From NCBI GenBank assembly GCA_026391005.1, contig JAPLEV010000052.1, positions 1 to 64,000 on the forward strand: a stretch of DNA of 64,000 nucleotides, in the 5' to 3' direction. This document shows, one piece after another, positions 9,087-18,427 of the stretch; positions within the stretch are counted from its first letter, which is position 1; every line of letters starts with the position of its first letter. Below the pieces are notes generated by a model. The model was not told the DNA's origin. It ran no database searches and worked only from the letters and a program-made list of their open reading frames with translations. Both the position numbers and the translations under genes were made by a program. This stretch comes from Flavobacteriia bacterium. Its GTDB lineage: Bacteria > Bacteroidota > Bacteroidia > Flavobacteriales_D > Crocinitomicaceae.

Positions 9087-9535
9087 CGTTTCAAAGCGCG
9101 ATCCATATCACGCTGATCATCTTTCAGCTTTAAATCTTCTCTTTTGTCGTGTAGTTTCTTTCCTATCGCACAAGCAATAAGGGCTTTTAACCAACCTTTC
9201 TCTGATAAAAATAATTTTATTGGTATTAAAGTATTTCCTTTCACCTTTAAAAACTTTATAATCTTTGTTATCTCTTTCTTATTGAGTAATAATTTACGGT
9301 CCGCTCTCGGCTTATGATTGTAGATTGAGCCGTTATCATAAGTGGTAATATGCATATTTCTAATCCAAACCTCTCCATCTTTTTCGATACAATAGGCCTC
9401 TAGAATACTTGCTTTTCCTGCTCGAATACTTTTTATTTCGGTTCCAGACAACTGAATCCCTGCGATGAATTCGTCTTCAAGATGGTACTCAAATCGAGCG
9501 CGTTTATTCTTAATATTAATTTCAGTTGAAGACAT
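9083..9535 (-). CDS. smpB: SsrA-binding protein SmpB
   Basis: 150 residues, the usual length. Recognisable family segments are INIKNKRARFEYHLEDEFIAGIQLSGTEIKSIRAGKASI at the N-terminus, IRNMHI, the NHKPRADRKLLLNKKEI block and KGWLKALIACAIGKKLHDKRED near the C-terminus, with the basic tail that occupies the decoding centre. SmpB binds tmRNA and delivers it to stalled ribosomes (trans-translation). The last codons overlap the convergent lolA-like gene by 4 bp. The gene is divergent from recR with about 95 bp between them. No ssrA gene is visible in the window. Confidence 0.95.
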   Translation of the reverse strand: MSSTEINIKNKRARFEYHLEDEFIAGIQLSGTEIKSIRAGKASILEAYCIEKDGEVWIRNMHITTYDNGSIYNHKPRADRKLLLNKKEITKIIKFLKVKGNTLIPIKLFLSEKGWLKALIACAIGKKLHDKREDLKLKDDQRDMDRALKR

Positions 9536-9624
9536 GGTACAAATTTAACGTTAATTACAATCGATTTAAAAATCTTTTTGAGATAAATAGTAAAGCTTAA
9601 ACACATGGAATAATACATTATCCT

Positions 9625-9632
9625 TAAATTTG
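9625..9632 (+). promoter_or_regulatory. Putative -7 box of recR
   Basis: TAAATTTG, an exact match to TAnnTTTG. The TTG used as start by the ORF track (9630-9632) is part of this box, so translation more likely begins at ATG 9636, giving a very short or absent leader. No clear -33 TTG is seen at the right spacing. Confidence 0.4.
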
Positions 9633-9635
9633 GCC

Positions 9636-10250
9636 ATGAAATTACCATCAAAAGTACTAGAAGAAGTGGTTGATCAATTATCTTCTTTGCCGGGTATAGG
9701 AAAACGAACCGCACTTAGACTTTCTTTAAATTTACTTAAAAGAACCCCTTTAGAAATTAGTCATTTTACGCAATCTATTATTTCGTTAAAAGAAAGTATT
9801 TTTAGTTGTTCAATTTGCAATAATATTAGCGATGAGCCCATCTGCTTTATTTGTGCAAATCCAAATAGAAATAATAAAATAATCTGCGTTGTTGAGGACA
9901 TAAGAGATGTTATGGCCATAGAATCTACTGGAACATTTAAAGGCCTTTACCATGTCCTTGGCGGATTAATCTCTCCTATGGATGGCATTGGACCTCAAGA
10001 CCTCACTATTGGCTCTTTACAAGAGAGAATTGTTAATCTAAACGTTTCAGAAGTTATTTTTGCACTCAGTCCAACTATGGAAGGCGATACAACTAATTTT
10101 TACCTATTCAAAAAAATTAACCGTCCCAATTTACTTATCACCTCCTTGTCGAGAGGAGTTGCATTTGGATCAGAATTACAATATACAGATGAACTAACCC
10201 TTGGTCGGTCGCTTGAACAACGTCAAGAATTTAAAATGCCTCATTTATAA
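9636..10250 (+). CDS. recR: Recombination protein RecR
   Basis: 204 residues from the ATG at 9636 (the track's TTG at 9630 adds two residues and lies in a promoter-like box). The protein has the helix-hairpin-helix LPGIGKRTALRLSLNLL, the four-cysteine zinc finger CSICNNISDEPICFICANPNR, and the Toprim domain starting ICVVEDIRDVMAIE with YHVLGGLISPMDGIGPQDL. RecR acts with RecF/RecO to load RecA at gaps in damaged DNA. Length and domain order are normal. It is divergent from smpB and convergent with the following membrane methyltransferase gene (7 bp apart). Confidence 0.95.
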   Translation: MKLPSKVLEEVVDQLSSLPGIGKRTALRLSLNLLKRTPLEISHFTQSIISLKESIFSCSICNNISDEPICFICANPNRNNKIICVVEDIRDVMAIESTGTFKGLYHVLGGLISPMDGIGPQDLTIGSLQERIVNLNVSEVIFALSPTMEGDTTNFYLFKKINRPNLLITSLSRGVAFGSELQYTDELTLGRSLEQRQEFKMPHL

Positions 10251-10257
10251 ATTGGAA

Positions 10258-10992
10258 TCACTTAAACAAGGATGTACGATGTTTCATAAATCTAAATGAC
10301 AAACCGAAAACAAGAATAGAAATAGCAAAATAAGCATCAGACCACATCCATAAAACAGCCCCTTCCTGCGCGAAACGGCGCACTAAAATTAAAACTAGAA
10401 AAGTCGTAGCTGTTGAAATAATACTTGGATATTCATTTGAACAAATCGTTTTAACAGAAAATTGATTGCCTGATTTTTTGTGTAAAAATATATTTGGAAC
10501 AAAAGCAGGTACTTTATCTGCCCATGATTGAAATTCATTCCCGAATTTATTTATCAAAAACTTTTCTTCTACCAACATAATTCGTTCATAAAATAACCAG
10601 TAACAAAGACAAAGAAGTAAGCTTAAAAGAGGATTAACCAAATAAATTGATAAGCCAAGCCAAATTAAAAAGTTAGCAAAATATAATGGATGTCGAACCA
10701 TTGAATACCAACCTTTCGTGTTTAGCTGATTTGCAACTTGTTCATGCCTATTTCTTCCAGATGTATGCTCGTTTCGATAACCAATTATTACAATTCTGAA
10801 AATATGACCTAATAAAAATAAGCTAATACTGGCTATCGAAATAAGCAGATTAAATGATGGGAATAATTTTAAAAATGTATAATCATGAAAATAAGCAATG
10901 GGAAGAGCAATTATGAAAAATAATAGCGGTAATTGTCCCCGATAACGAAACAAAAAATTTCCATTTTTTTCTAAAGAATCGATTAATGCCAT
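10258..10992 (-). CDS. Isoprenylcysteine methyltransferase/PEMT-like integral membrane protein
   Basis: 244 residues with five to six hydrophobic segments. The conserved core GWYSMVRHPLYFANFLIWLGLSIYL, with the RHP motif and following helix, and the downstream E-rich segment LVEEKFLINKFGNEFQSW are diagnostic of the ICMT/phospholipid-methyltransferase fold, in which the RHP and E residues contact S-adenosylmethionine. Bacterial members usually have unknown acceptors (lipids or small hydrophobic molecules). The extra N- and C-terminal membrane segments make it longer than minimal ICMT homologues. It stands alone between recR and a START-like gene, so context gives no help. Methyltransferase activity is inferred from the fold. 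Confidence 0.75.
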   Translation of the reverse strand: MALIDSLEKNGNFLFRYRGQLPLLFFIIALPIAYFHDYTFLKLFPSFNLLISIASISLFLLGHIFRIVIIGYRNEHTSGRNRHEQVANQLNTKGWYSMVRHPLYFANFLIWLGLSIYLVNPLLSLLLCLCYWLFYERIMLVEEKFLINKFGNEFQSWADKVPAFVPNIFLHKKSGNQFSVKTICSNEYPSIISTATTFLVLILVRRFAQEGAVLWMWSDAYFAISILVFGLSFRFMKHRTSLFK

Positions 10993-11059
10993 ATGGTAAC
11001 AAAAAATGATTATATTGCCGTGTAATTTACAAAAATAAGATTAATCATAGAAAAGTCGG

Positions 11060-11443
11060 ATGAAAGAAAAATTTGAATTAGAATACTTATTAAAAACATC
11101 GCCACGCGTATTAGAAAATATGATTGCCTCTCCGACTGGATTAAGCGAGTGGTTTGCCGATGATGTTATTACAAACGATGATATCTATCATTTTGAATGG
11201 GATGGGGCAACGGAATCTGCAAGATTATTGCACCATAAAATGAATGCTAGAATTCGTTTTATTTGGCTAGAAGACGAAGAAAATAATTTAGATGTATTTT
11301 TTGAAATTAACTATCAAGTAGATTCAATGACCTCAATGGTTGCATTAAGAATCATTGATTTTTGTCTTCCAGAGGATTTAGAAAATGCCACTATGCTTTG
11401 GGACCAACAAGTCGGGAATCTAAAAAGACTTTTAGGCGCCTAA
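11060..11443 (+). CDS. START-like domain protein (SRPBCC superfamily)
   Basis: 127 residues, a small soluble protein matching the Bacteroidota START-like family (begins MKEKFELEYLLKTSPRVLEN, contains the loop SPTGLSEWFADDV and a C-terminal long helix ENATMLWDQQVGNLKRLLG). The fold is a helix-grip with a hydrophobic cavity. Related SRPBCC proteins bind lipids or other hydrophobic ligands, but no function is established for this branch. It lies 37 bp before an LptF/LptG-family gene on the same strand; the pairing of these two may be conserved and would suggest an envelope-lipid connection, which I cannot verify here. Confidence 0.75.
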   Translation: MKEKFELEYLLKTSPRVLENMIASPTGLSEWFADDVITNDDIYHFEWDGATESARLLHHKMNARIRFIWLEDEENNLDVFFEINYQVDSMTSMVALRIIDFCLPEDLENATMLWDQQVGNLKRLLGA

Positions 11444-11475
11444 ACTTTAAATAATACAATTAGGTGCTTTATCAT

Positions 11476-11483
11476 TATTTTTG
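11476..11483 (+). promoter_or_regulatory. Putative -7 box before the LptF/LptG-family gene
   Basis: TATTTTTG, exact match to TAnnTTTG, in the 37-bp gap after the START-like gene. The TTG used by the ORF track as a start (11481-11483) is the end of the box, so the true start is probably TTG 11502. No clear -33 element. Confidence 0.4.
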
Positions 11484-11501
11484 CATTTTAAAAACAGCGG
11501 C

Positions 11502-12974
11502 TTGAAACGGCTTTATCTATTTAGCATACGATCTTTTGTAGGGCCATTTCTAATCACTCTAGTGATTTCCATGTTCATTTTGATCATGCAATTCTTTTGG
11601 GTATACATTGATGATTTAATAGGAAAAGGGCTCAGTATTTGGGTTATTTTAGAATTGCTAGTTTATGTTTCGGCTAGTTTAATTCCCTTGGCCTTGCCCC
11701 TAGCAATTTTATTATCATCCTTAATGACCTATGGAAATTTAGCAGAGAGTAATGAACTTACCGCCTTAAAATCAAGTGGGCTATCGCTTTATAAAATAAT
11801 GAGACCTCTTACAGTTATGGTTATTTTCATAGCAGGACTAACCTTTTATTTTGCCAATTACGTAATCCCTGTTGCTAATCTTAAGTGGCACTCATTAATC
11901 TATGATATTCAAAACACCAAGTTATCAGCTATCATTACTCCCGGAGTTTATACCACGCAATTAGAGGGGTATGCCATCAAGGTAAAAAGTGGAAACGATA
12001 GCCTTTTTAATGACATTATTATTCACGATCACTCTATTCCGACAGAATTTAAAACAGTTAAAGCAAAGGAGGCACGTTTGTATAAATCAACCAACGGAAA
12101 GTATTTATTTTTTGATTTAAAAGATGGGGCAATCTACGAAGAGCTAGAAATTCAAAGCCCAATCTATCTCCCCAATGGTCAAGAAGAACCGGGTTCGAAT
12201 AGCACCCGTCCTTCTCGCGTATCACATTTTTCAAGAGCATCCTATAAAATGAATATTACTGGCTATAAATTGAATCGTTCAGACGAGGATATTTTTGCCG
12301 ATAAATTCGAAATGTTAAATGTATTCCAAATAAATGCAGCAACCGACTCAATAAAATTAAAAAGAAATAAAATTAAAAATTCTTTCGTTAAGGGAATTAT
12401 GAGTAACATTTCCACTTTTGTTAAAATGAATCCAATTGAAAATTTACGAATGAACAAAGGTGACAATAAGCAAACCGCTATAGCGAGCATAAAGACTTGG
12501 AATGAGTTAGATTATAATACAAAGAAAATCGCTTTAAATGATGCAATAGCAAAATTGAGACGTTTGAATCAAAGTATTGAAAGCCAGCAAGAATATATGA
12601 AAACGATAGCTCGTGAAGAAGACCAATATTGGATTGAATTTCATCGTAAGTTTGCATTAACCTATGCAATTATTATTTTATTTTTCGTTGGGGCGCCCTT
12701 AGGAGCAATAATTCGAAAAGGTGGATTTGGGGCACCGGTTGTCATTGCAGCCATTATTTTTATGATTTATTTTGTTTTGATTAGTACTGGCGAAAATCTT
12801 GCTGATACATATGTGGTTTCGCCATTGACCGGAATGTGGTTAGCAGGAGCTTTTTTTACACCTATTGCGATATTAATAACCAAAGCTGCCGCTGACGACT
12901 CACCGATATTTAGTCGTGAGTTTTGGAGTAAAATTTTTAAGAGAAAGAAGAAAAATGCGGATCCTTTACATTAG
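11502..12974 (+). CDS. LptF/LptG-family permease (LPS export)
   Basis: About 490 residues from TTG 11502 (MKRLYLFSIRSFVGPFLITL). This start is preferred over TTG 11481 because the latter sits inside a -7 box and because family members start just before the first membrane helix. The protein has the YjgP/YjgQ layout: three N-terminal membrane helices, a long periplasmic beta-jellyroll region, and three C-terminal helices (FALTYAIIILFFVGAPLGAIIRKGGFGAPVV is a strongly conserved family segment). LptF/G with LptB extract LPS from the inner membrane for transport to the outer membrane. Bacteroidota encode one or two such proteins, so F versus G is not decided. The following glycosyltransferase overlaps its 3' end by 20 bp. 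Confidence 0.9.
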   Translation: MKRLYLFSIRSFVGPFLITLVISMFILIMQFFWVYIDDLIGKGLSIWVILELLVYVSASLIPLALPLAILLSSLMTYGNLAESNELTALKSSGLSLYKIMRPLTVMVIFIAGLTFYFANYVIPVANLKWHSLIYDIQNTKLSAIITPGVYTTQLEGYAIKVKSGNDSLFNDIIIHDHSIPTEFKTVKAKEARLYKSTNGKYLFFDLKDGAIYEELEIQSPIYLPNGQEEPGSNSTRPSRVSHFSRASYKMNITGYKLNRSDEDIFADKFEMLNVFQINAATDSIKLKRNKIKNSFVKGIMSNISTFVKMNPIENLRMNKGDNKQTAIASIKTWNELDYNTKKIALNDAIAKLRRLNQSIESQQEYMKTIAREEDQYWIEFHRKFALTYAIIILFFVGAPLGAIIRKGGFGAPVVIAAIIFMIYFVLISTGENLADTYVVSPLTGMWLAGAFFTPIAILITKAAADDSPIFSREFWSKIFKRKKKNADPLH

Positions 12975-14130
12975 CCAAAAGCCCGCTTTTCCAATAGTGG
13001 ATGGAGGTAGCTTTGCAATAAATCGCTTTTTACATGACCTAAGTGCCTCTTTCATTGGCGAAATAGATTACCTTATTTTTTCAACGGATAAACATCCTTT
13101 CGACATTAATTCTAATCTACATAATACGATTAAAAACATTACTTTTTATCCGCTCAATATCAATACCAACCTATCATTTTTTTCTTTTTTACGGAGCTGT
13201 TTTTCAACTATTCCATATAATGTTAAAAGATACCATGACCTATCTATTATACTAAAAATTAAGGAACGACTTTCGATAAATGAATACGATTATATTTTTT
13301 TAGACGGGTTTTACACTACCGCCTTTCTGCCTGAATTAAAGGCACTTTCCAATGCGAAAATAATATATCGTAGTCATAATGTAGAACATCAAATTTGGAT
13401 AGATCGAGCTAGACTTTCTAAAAATGGTTTAAAACGAATAGTTTTAAATATGTTAGCCAAAAAAGTAGCAAAATACGAAGAAAGATTACCGGATAATATA
13501 GATTATATCGCTGCTATTTGTGATAGTGACTACCGTTATTTCAAAAAAAATGCGAGGTGTATAGTGCAGGTAATTCCGGTTTCAATACCCCCAACCACTC
13601 CCAACGATTCGATAAAGCTAAACCAAATCTGCTTCATCGGTAATTTTAATTGGTTTCCCAATGTAGAAGGAATTTGCTGGTTTATTGATAATGTTTTCTT
13701 TGTCCTTAAAAAGGAATACCCAAGCTTAGTATTTCATATTGCCGGATATGGTTCCGATTTGGAATTGAAGCAGTACGAAAATGATGCTATTATCGTTCAT
13801 GGAGCAGTGGCTGATTCGTCGGCTTTTATTAAAGCACACGGAATATTTATATCTCCAATATTTTCGGGTAGCGGAATCAAAATAAAAGTGTTGGAAGCCA
13901 TGAATACAGGCGCACCGGTAGTATTAAGCCAAAAATCAGCTGAAGGAATAAACTTCTCTTCAACTCGTTCTTTCTTCGAAACAAAAGAGGAAGCAACGGA
14001 ACAGATTAAATCATTATTAGATAGTGCACATTTAATGGAGGAAAATCGAAATGAAATGATCGCAATTATAAAAGCTCAATTCTCGCAAGATGCTGTTATT
14101 GCCAAATTAAAATCCATCTTGCATGACTAG
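12955..14130 (+). CDS. Glycosyltransferase, GT4-like
   Basis: 391 residues from ATG 12955 (MRILYISQKPAFPIVDGGSF); the ORF-track start 39 bp upstream lies in the lptF/G-like gene and adds a non-family leader. GT-B fold: the N-terminal domain has IIYRSHNVEHQIW, and the C-terminal domain has FIGNFNWFPNVEG, IAGYGSDLE and SGSGIKIKVLEAMNTGAPVVLS, the nucleotide-sugar binding region. It overlaps the upstream permease gene by 20 bp and the downstream glycosyltransferase by 8 bp, so the three are probably translated from one message. The coupling with an LPS export permease suggests, but does not prove, action on LPS or another envelope glycan. Confidence 0.88.
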   Translation: MRILYISQKPAFPIVDGGSFAINRFLHDLSASFIGEIDYLIFSTDKHPFDINSNLHNTIKNITFYPLNINTNLSFFSFLRSCFSTIPYNVKRYHDLSIILKIKERLSINEYDYIFLDGFYTTAFLPELKALSNAKIIYRSHNVEHQIWIDRARLSKNGLKRIVLNMLAKKVAKYEERLPDNIDYIAAICDSDYRYFKKNARCIVQVIPVSIPPTTPNDSIKLNQICFIGNFNWFPNVEGICWFIDNVFFVLKKEYPSLVFHIAGYGSDLELKQYENDAIIVHGAVADSSAFIKAHGIFISPIFSGSGIKIKVLEAMNTGAPVVLSQKSAEGINFSSTRSFFETKEEATEQIKSLLDSAHLMEENRNEMIAIIKAQFSQDAVIAKLKSILHD

Positions 14131-15289
14131 AAAAAAAATCGTCGTTATGTCGTCAAGGTTCCCTTTTCCATTGGAAAAAGGCGATAAGCTCAGAACCTAT
14201 TACATATTAAAATCATTGCATAAAACCCACGATGTTTATTTAATTAGTTTAACTGAAGAAAATATACCAACAGCACATCTTAAAGAAATAGAAAAATTTA
14301 CTAAAGCGATTCATATTTTCAAACTTTCAAAAATCCTTAAGTATTTGAGACTATTCTTAGGGATTCTCAATAGCCAACCGTTCCAGGTTAATTATTTTAC
14401 ATCGATAAGAGTAAAAAATAAAATTGATGGGCTATTGGAATCTATAAAACCAGAGCATATTATCTGTCAATTAATACGCTCGGCTGAATATGTAAAAAAT
14501 TACCATGATTGTCCGAAGACCATAGACTATATGGATGCGCTTTCAAAAGGAATGGAAAGAAGAGCAAGTAAGGCGAATTGGTATTCGAGCTTTATTTTTA
14601 AACTTGAAGCGAAACGTTTAAAAGACTACGAACAACGTATTTTTAATTATTTCGAATATCAAGCCATAATTAGTAAGCAAGATCAAGATTACATTACTCA
14701 TCCCGATCAAAAAAAGATGCTTGTTTTACCAAATGGTATTGATGACTATTACTTTGAGCAGCTTGAGGTTGAACAAAAATACGATCTTGTTTTTGTGGGT
14801 AATTTGAATTATCCACCTAATATTGATGCCATCAACTACCTCTTAAAGGAGATTTTGCCTTACATCCCAGAGCATGTTTTATTAATATCAGGAGCTCACC
14901 CTTCCAAAAGTTTATTGCAGAAAATTGCAAGAACACCCAATGCAAGAATAACCGGCTGGGTAGATGATATTAGAGTATCGTATTTACAAGGGAAAATATT
15001 AATCGCCCCCATGCAAATTGGTACGGGAATGCAAAATAAAATACTAGAGGCCATGGCTTTAGGAGTTCCGAGTATAACGACCACCTTGGCAAATAATGCA
15101 ATCATGGCAAAACACCAAGAAACAATATGGGTTGCTGACACAAAAGAGGATATTTTACTTGGAATCGAGCGCTTATTAGGAGATGAGCAATTATATCAGA
15201 AAATCCAAGTTCAAGCAAAAGAATTCGTTCGGGAGAAGTATAATTGGAATACGATTATATGTGACCTTTCAAAGTCTATTCGGATTTAG
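14123..15289 (+). CDS. Glycosyltransferase, sugar transferase of the Stp1-like GT4 group
   Basis: 388 residues. The opening KKIVVMSSRFPFPLEKGDKLRTYYILKSL and the later IDYMDALSKGMERRA and MQIGTGMQNKILEAMALGVPSITT are typical of the GT4 subgroup that includes the PEP-CTERM/exopolysaccharide-associated sugar transferases. The start ATG overlaps the previous gene's stop by 8 bp, so translation is coupled. Sequence similarity to the preceding gene in the C-terminal half (KxxVxEAMxxGxPxV pattern) is what the shared fold predicts and is not by itself proof of tandem duplication. The 3' end overlaps the convergent next gene by 14 bp. No PEP-CTERM or exosortase gene is in view, so the glycan is unknown. 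Confidence 0.85.
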   Translation: MTRKKIVVMSSRFPFPLEKGDKLRTYYILKSLHKTHDVYLISLTEENIPTAHLKEIEKFTKAIHIFKLSKILKYLRLFLGILNSQPFQVNYFTSIRVKNKIDGLLESIKPEHIICQLIRSAEYVKNYHDCPKTIDYMDALSKGMERRASKANWYSSFIFKLEAKRLKDYEQRIFNYFEYQAIISKQDQDYITHPDQKKMLVLPNGIDDYYFEQLEVEQKYDLVFVGNLNYPPNIDAINYLLKEILPYIPEHVLLISGAHPSKSLLQKIARTPNARITGWVDDIRVSYLQGKILIAPMQIGTGMQNKILEAMALGVPSITTTLANNAIMAKHQETIWVADTKEDILLGIERLLGDEQLYQKIQVQAKEFVREKYNWNTIICDLSKSIRI

Positions 15290-16001
15290 CATTAAATCTT
15301 CGAAAATGGTCGTACTTATCCTTAATAAACATAATCAACTCCATTTCTGATGCCGTTTTAAGAAAATCAGTCTCCAAATTTAAAAAAGCAATAAAATCAT
15401 CGAATTCCTCTTCCGATAAATTAATAATATCAAATGCAACATATAATCTTAAAAGCTCTTTCACTACCCTTCGCTGGTCATCCTTAAATTCTTGTTCAGC
15501 AATCCATTTTTTATTTTGTTCCTTTTTCGAAAAAGCTTGATATATCGCTGTAATTGGACTTTCTAAGACATTGATTCCAGAAACTAATTTCGTTTCTCGT
15601 AAAGCAAGAGCTGCTCTTTCTTCTTTTAATTGCTGTAATGATTTTAATGGTCGAATAATAACCTCTTGAAACTCTTGTGGAATCCTTTCAATATATGCTA
15701 AAACTTGACATTGACAGTTAGAATCCGGGTAGGCAATAAATTGATAAATAGGATAATATTTAGTGGAAAGCGCAATAATATCGTTAGGACTTGCCATAAG
15801 CGAAAAAGATCCATCTGGTTGACCGAAAACACCTCTTCCCTTTGATTTATTTATTACCATTAAATTATAGAAACCTTGCGGAAATAATGAATCAATAACC
15901 TGACCTTTAATGAATACCCTATCGCATTGTCCATATAACTCGACAGCACTAAAAAATAAAAAAACAATAAATAAGAAATTTTTCTTTTTATAATTTATCA
16001 A
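15276..16001 (-). CDS. Secreted protein with carboxypeptidase-like regulatory domain
   Basis: About 241 residues from a TTG at 15999-16001 (MINYKKKNFLFIVFLFFSAVELYGQ), which gives a clean signal peptide; the track start at 16019 adds six residues. After the signal peptide, FIKGQVIDSLFPQGFYNLMVINKSKGRGVFGQPDGSFSL matches the CarboxypepD_reg-like beta-sandwich found at the N-terminus of many Bacteroidota outer-membrane proteins. The C-terminal part (~120-241) is charged and helical, with no enzyme motif. It follows and overlaps the M50 protease gene, so the two may be co-expressed. Periplasmic or surface role unknown. Confidence 0.7.
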   Translation of the reverse strand: MINYKKKNFLFIVFLFFSAVELYGQCDRVFIKGQVIDSLFPQGFYNLMVINKSKGRGVFGQPDGSFSLMASPNDIIALSTKYYPIYQFIAYPDSNCQCQVLAYIERIPQEFQEVIIRPLKSLQQLKEERAALALRETKLVSGINVLESPITAIYQAFSKKEQNKKWIAEQEFKDDQRRVVKELLRLYVAFDIINLSEEEFDDFIAFLNLETDFLKTASEMELIMFIKDKYDHFRRFNAKSE

Positions 16002-16926
16002 AATACCAGCTAAAATCAAGAGAAATTAATAAAATTATTGGAGCAATAAGAGAGAATAACCAAAAGAAAATTATCATAACTTTAAAAAACAGACTTGCAT
16101 CTTTACTTATTGGACTGATTAAAATTGCACTTACCTGACCAGCAATTAACGGATTACTATCTTCATCCGAGTATTCCATATATTTTTTTAGTGTAGTAGA
16201 GTTGTCAATAAGAACGTTTTTAATAGTTGCGTAATCGCGGTTAGTAAGTTCATCGTATGTACATAAATAATTCACATCTAGATCGTCAAGTTTTGATCGT
16301 ATAGCATAATTTTTTTGCATCCCACGAACCCTGACACCCATAATGAAACCGAAAACGATTACCAAATAATCTTGAATCACCCATCCTACTATAATCATTA
16401 ATAAAGATGAAGCCAAAGCAAAAATCATCAAGAAGAGATCGCGTTGACGATGCACCAACAATTTAAATAATTGACCACCGTCTAAGGGATCAACGGGTAA
16501 TAGGTTAATTGTATTTAAAAAAATAAATACAAAACCCAAAGTTAGCGCTGAATCATTTTTATAAACCGCGGCTAAAATAAAAGTCAAACAGCCAATCAAT
16601 ATACCCGGAAAAGGTCCAAAAAAAACGACTAATAGACTTTCACGTTGGGAATACTTGGGTTTTGAACCTTGAACAAAAGCACCCATAAGAGGAATGAATA
16701 ACATTCTAACATTTTCATATTTAAAAAACTTCATAAACAAGAAGTGTCCCATTTCATGTAAAAAAAGAACTAGTATTAAATAAAAAATAAAATCAATCTT
16801 ATCAGAAAAAATCAAAAGCAAGGAAAGAACAAAAATTACCATTGATAAGATTGTTAAACCCCAATTACTTTTAACAAGCTCTTTTTCTAAGAATGGTTTT
16901 TCAGGATACAAAGAATCATTATCCAT
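15988..16926 (-). CDS. M50-family (site-2 protease) zinc metallopeptidase
   Basis: 312-residue polytopic membrane protein. HEMGH at residues 57-61 is the HExxH zinc motif inside a membrane helix, and LLPVDPLDGGQL near residue 165 supplies the LDG motif with the third zinc ligand; both are hallmarks of intramembrane site-2 proteases. Four to six further membrane segments are visible, and the C-terminus ends with a hydrophobic pair. No PDZ domain is present, so it is not an RseP orthologue; it resembles the SpoIVFB/Rv1404-like minimal type. It lies 3 bp downstream of ffh and overlaps a secreted protein gene. The substrate is unknown. Confidence 0.82.
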   Translation of the reverse strand: MDNDSLYPEKPFLEKELVKSNWGLTILSMVIFVLSLLLIFSDKIDFIFYLILVLFLHEMGHFLFMKFFKYENVRMLFIPLMGAFVQGSKPKYSQRESLLVVFFGPFPGILIGCLTFILAAVYKNDSALTLGFVFIFLNTINLLPVDPLDGGQLFKLLVHRQRDLFLMIFALASSLLMIIVGWVIQDYLVIVFGFIMGVRVRGMQKNYAIRSKLDDLDVNYLCTYDELTNRDYATIKNVLIDNSTTLKKYMEYSDEDSNPLIAGQVSAILISPISKDASLFFKVMIIFFWLFSLIAPIILLISLDFSWYFDKL

Positions 16927-16929
16927 AAA

Positions 16930-18276
16930 TTAATTTGATGCCCCCCCTCGCATATTTTTCATTTGACTCATCATATTTGACATTGCTCGAGGATTATTCA
17001 TCATCTTCATCATCTTTTTCATCTCGTCAAATTGTTTCATTAATTTATTGACCTCCATAATATTCGTGCCACTACCTTTCGCTAATCTTGCTTTACGAGA
17101 TGTATTTAAAAGTCCTGGCGTAGACCTTTCTTTTGGAGTCATGGAAAGAATTATAGCTTCAACACTTTTAAAGGCGTCATCGGGAACATCCACATCCTTT
17201 ACTGCTTTTCCCATTCCCGGAATCATGCCCATTAAATCCTTGACATTTCCCATTTTTTTAATTTGATTCAATTGTGCTAAAAAGTCATTGAAATCAAATT
17301 GATCTTTCATTATTTTCCGTTGAAGCTTTCGCGCTTCCTCCTCATCGTATTGTTCTTGTGCCTTTTCCACTAAGGAAACAACATCTCCCATACCTAGAAT
17401 TCTGTCTGCCATCCTAGCAGGATAAAAGACATCTATTGCATCCATCTTTTCCCCTGTCCCGACAAACTTAATCGGTTTGTTTACAACAGACTTTATAGTC
17501 AGCGCTGCCCCACCTCTTGTGTCCCCATCTAATTTTGTAAGTATAACGCCGTCAAAATTTATTTTATCATTAAAGGCTTTTGCCGTATTTACAGCATCTT
17601 GCCCAGTCATTGCATCAACGACAAATAAGGTTTCACTTGGATTTAGCGCGGTTTTTACACGTGCAATTTCATCCATCATCTGTTCATCAATCGCTAAACG
17701 ACCTGCAGTATCGACAATTACTACATTAAAACTGTTGCTTTTTGCATGCTGAACAGCACTATTAGCAATACGCACAGGATCTTTTTCTTCCTTATTAGAA
17801 AAAACTTCTATTCCCAATTGATCGCCAAGAACATGTAATTGATCTATTGCAGCAGGACGGTAAACATCACATGCTACTAGAAGTACCTTCTTGTTTTTTT
17901 TATTTTTTAAGTAATTACCTAATTTTCCTGTAAAGGTCGTTTTTCCGGAACCTTGAAGACCTGACATTAAAATAATTGAAGGATTTCCCTTCAGGTTTAT
18001 TTCAACTTCATTGCCACCCATCAACTCCTTTAATTCCTCATGGCAAATTTTCACCATTAGTTGACCAGGAGATACTGCAGTTAGCACATTTCTTCCGAGC
18101 GCTTTATCTTTCACTGTATTAGTGAAATTTTTAGCCGTATTAAAATTGACATCGGCATCCAAAAGAGCCCTTCGAACTTCCTTCAGTGACTCAGCAATAT
18201 TTATTTCGGAAATTTGACCCTGTCCCTTTAATACTTTAAAGGCACGTTCAAATTTTTCAGTAAGATTTTCAAACAT
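16930..18276 (-). CDS. ffh: Signal recognition particle protein Ffh
   Basis: 448 residues with the standard NG-M organisation. The N-terminal four-helix bundle ends near residue 90; the GTPase has G1 GLQGSGKTT, G3 DTAGRLAIDEQMMDE and G4 TKLDGDTRGGAALTI; the M domain is methionine-rich (DEMKKMMKMMNNPRAMSNMM) and ends GGASN. Ffh binds signal sequences and 4.5S RNA and delivers ribosomes to FtsY. Length is normal. It heads a probable operon with the M50 protease. No 4.5S RNA gene was recognised in the window. Confidence 0.97.
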   Translation of the reverse strand: MFENLTEKFERAFKVLKGQGQISEINIAESLKEVRRALLDADVNFNTAKNFTNTVKDKALGRNVLTAVSPGQLMVKICHEELKELMGGNEVEINLKGNPSIILMSGLQGSGKTTFTGKLGNYLKNKKNKKVLLVACDVYRPAAIDQLHVLGDQLGIEVFSNKEEKDPVRIANSAVQHAKSNSFNVVIVDTAGRLAIDEQMMDEIARVKTALNPSETLFVVDAMTGQDAVNTAKAFNDKINFDGVILTKLDGDTRGGAALTIKSVVNKPIKFVGTGEKMDAIDVFYPARMADRILGMGDVVSLVEKAQEQYDEEEARKLQRKIMKDQFDFNDFLAQLNQIKKMGNVKDLMGMIPGMGKAVKDVDVPDDAFKSVEAIILSMTPKERSTPGLLNTSRKARLAKGSGTNIMEVNKLMKQFDEMKKMMKMMNNPRAMSNMMSQMKNMRGGASN

Positions 18277-18427
18277 TATTTGTAGCTATTTTAACTTGAG
18301 CAAATTTAATGAAAATTACTAAATTTTTAATCTTATTAACTCATTTGAATCAATTAATATCTAAACTAAAAAAGATGATTCCTATTTTATTGAAGAATTA
18401 ATTGTAATTTAACAAGCTAAAGTTGTA

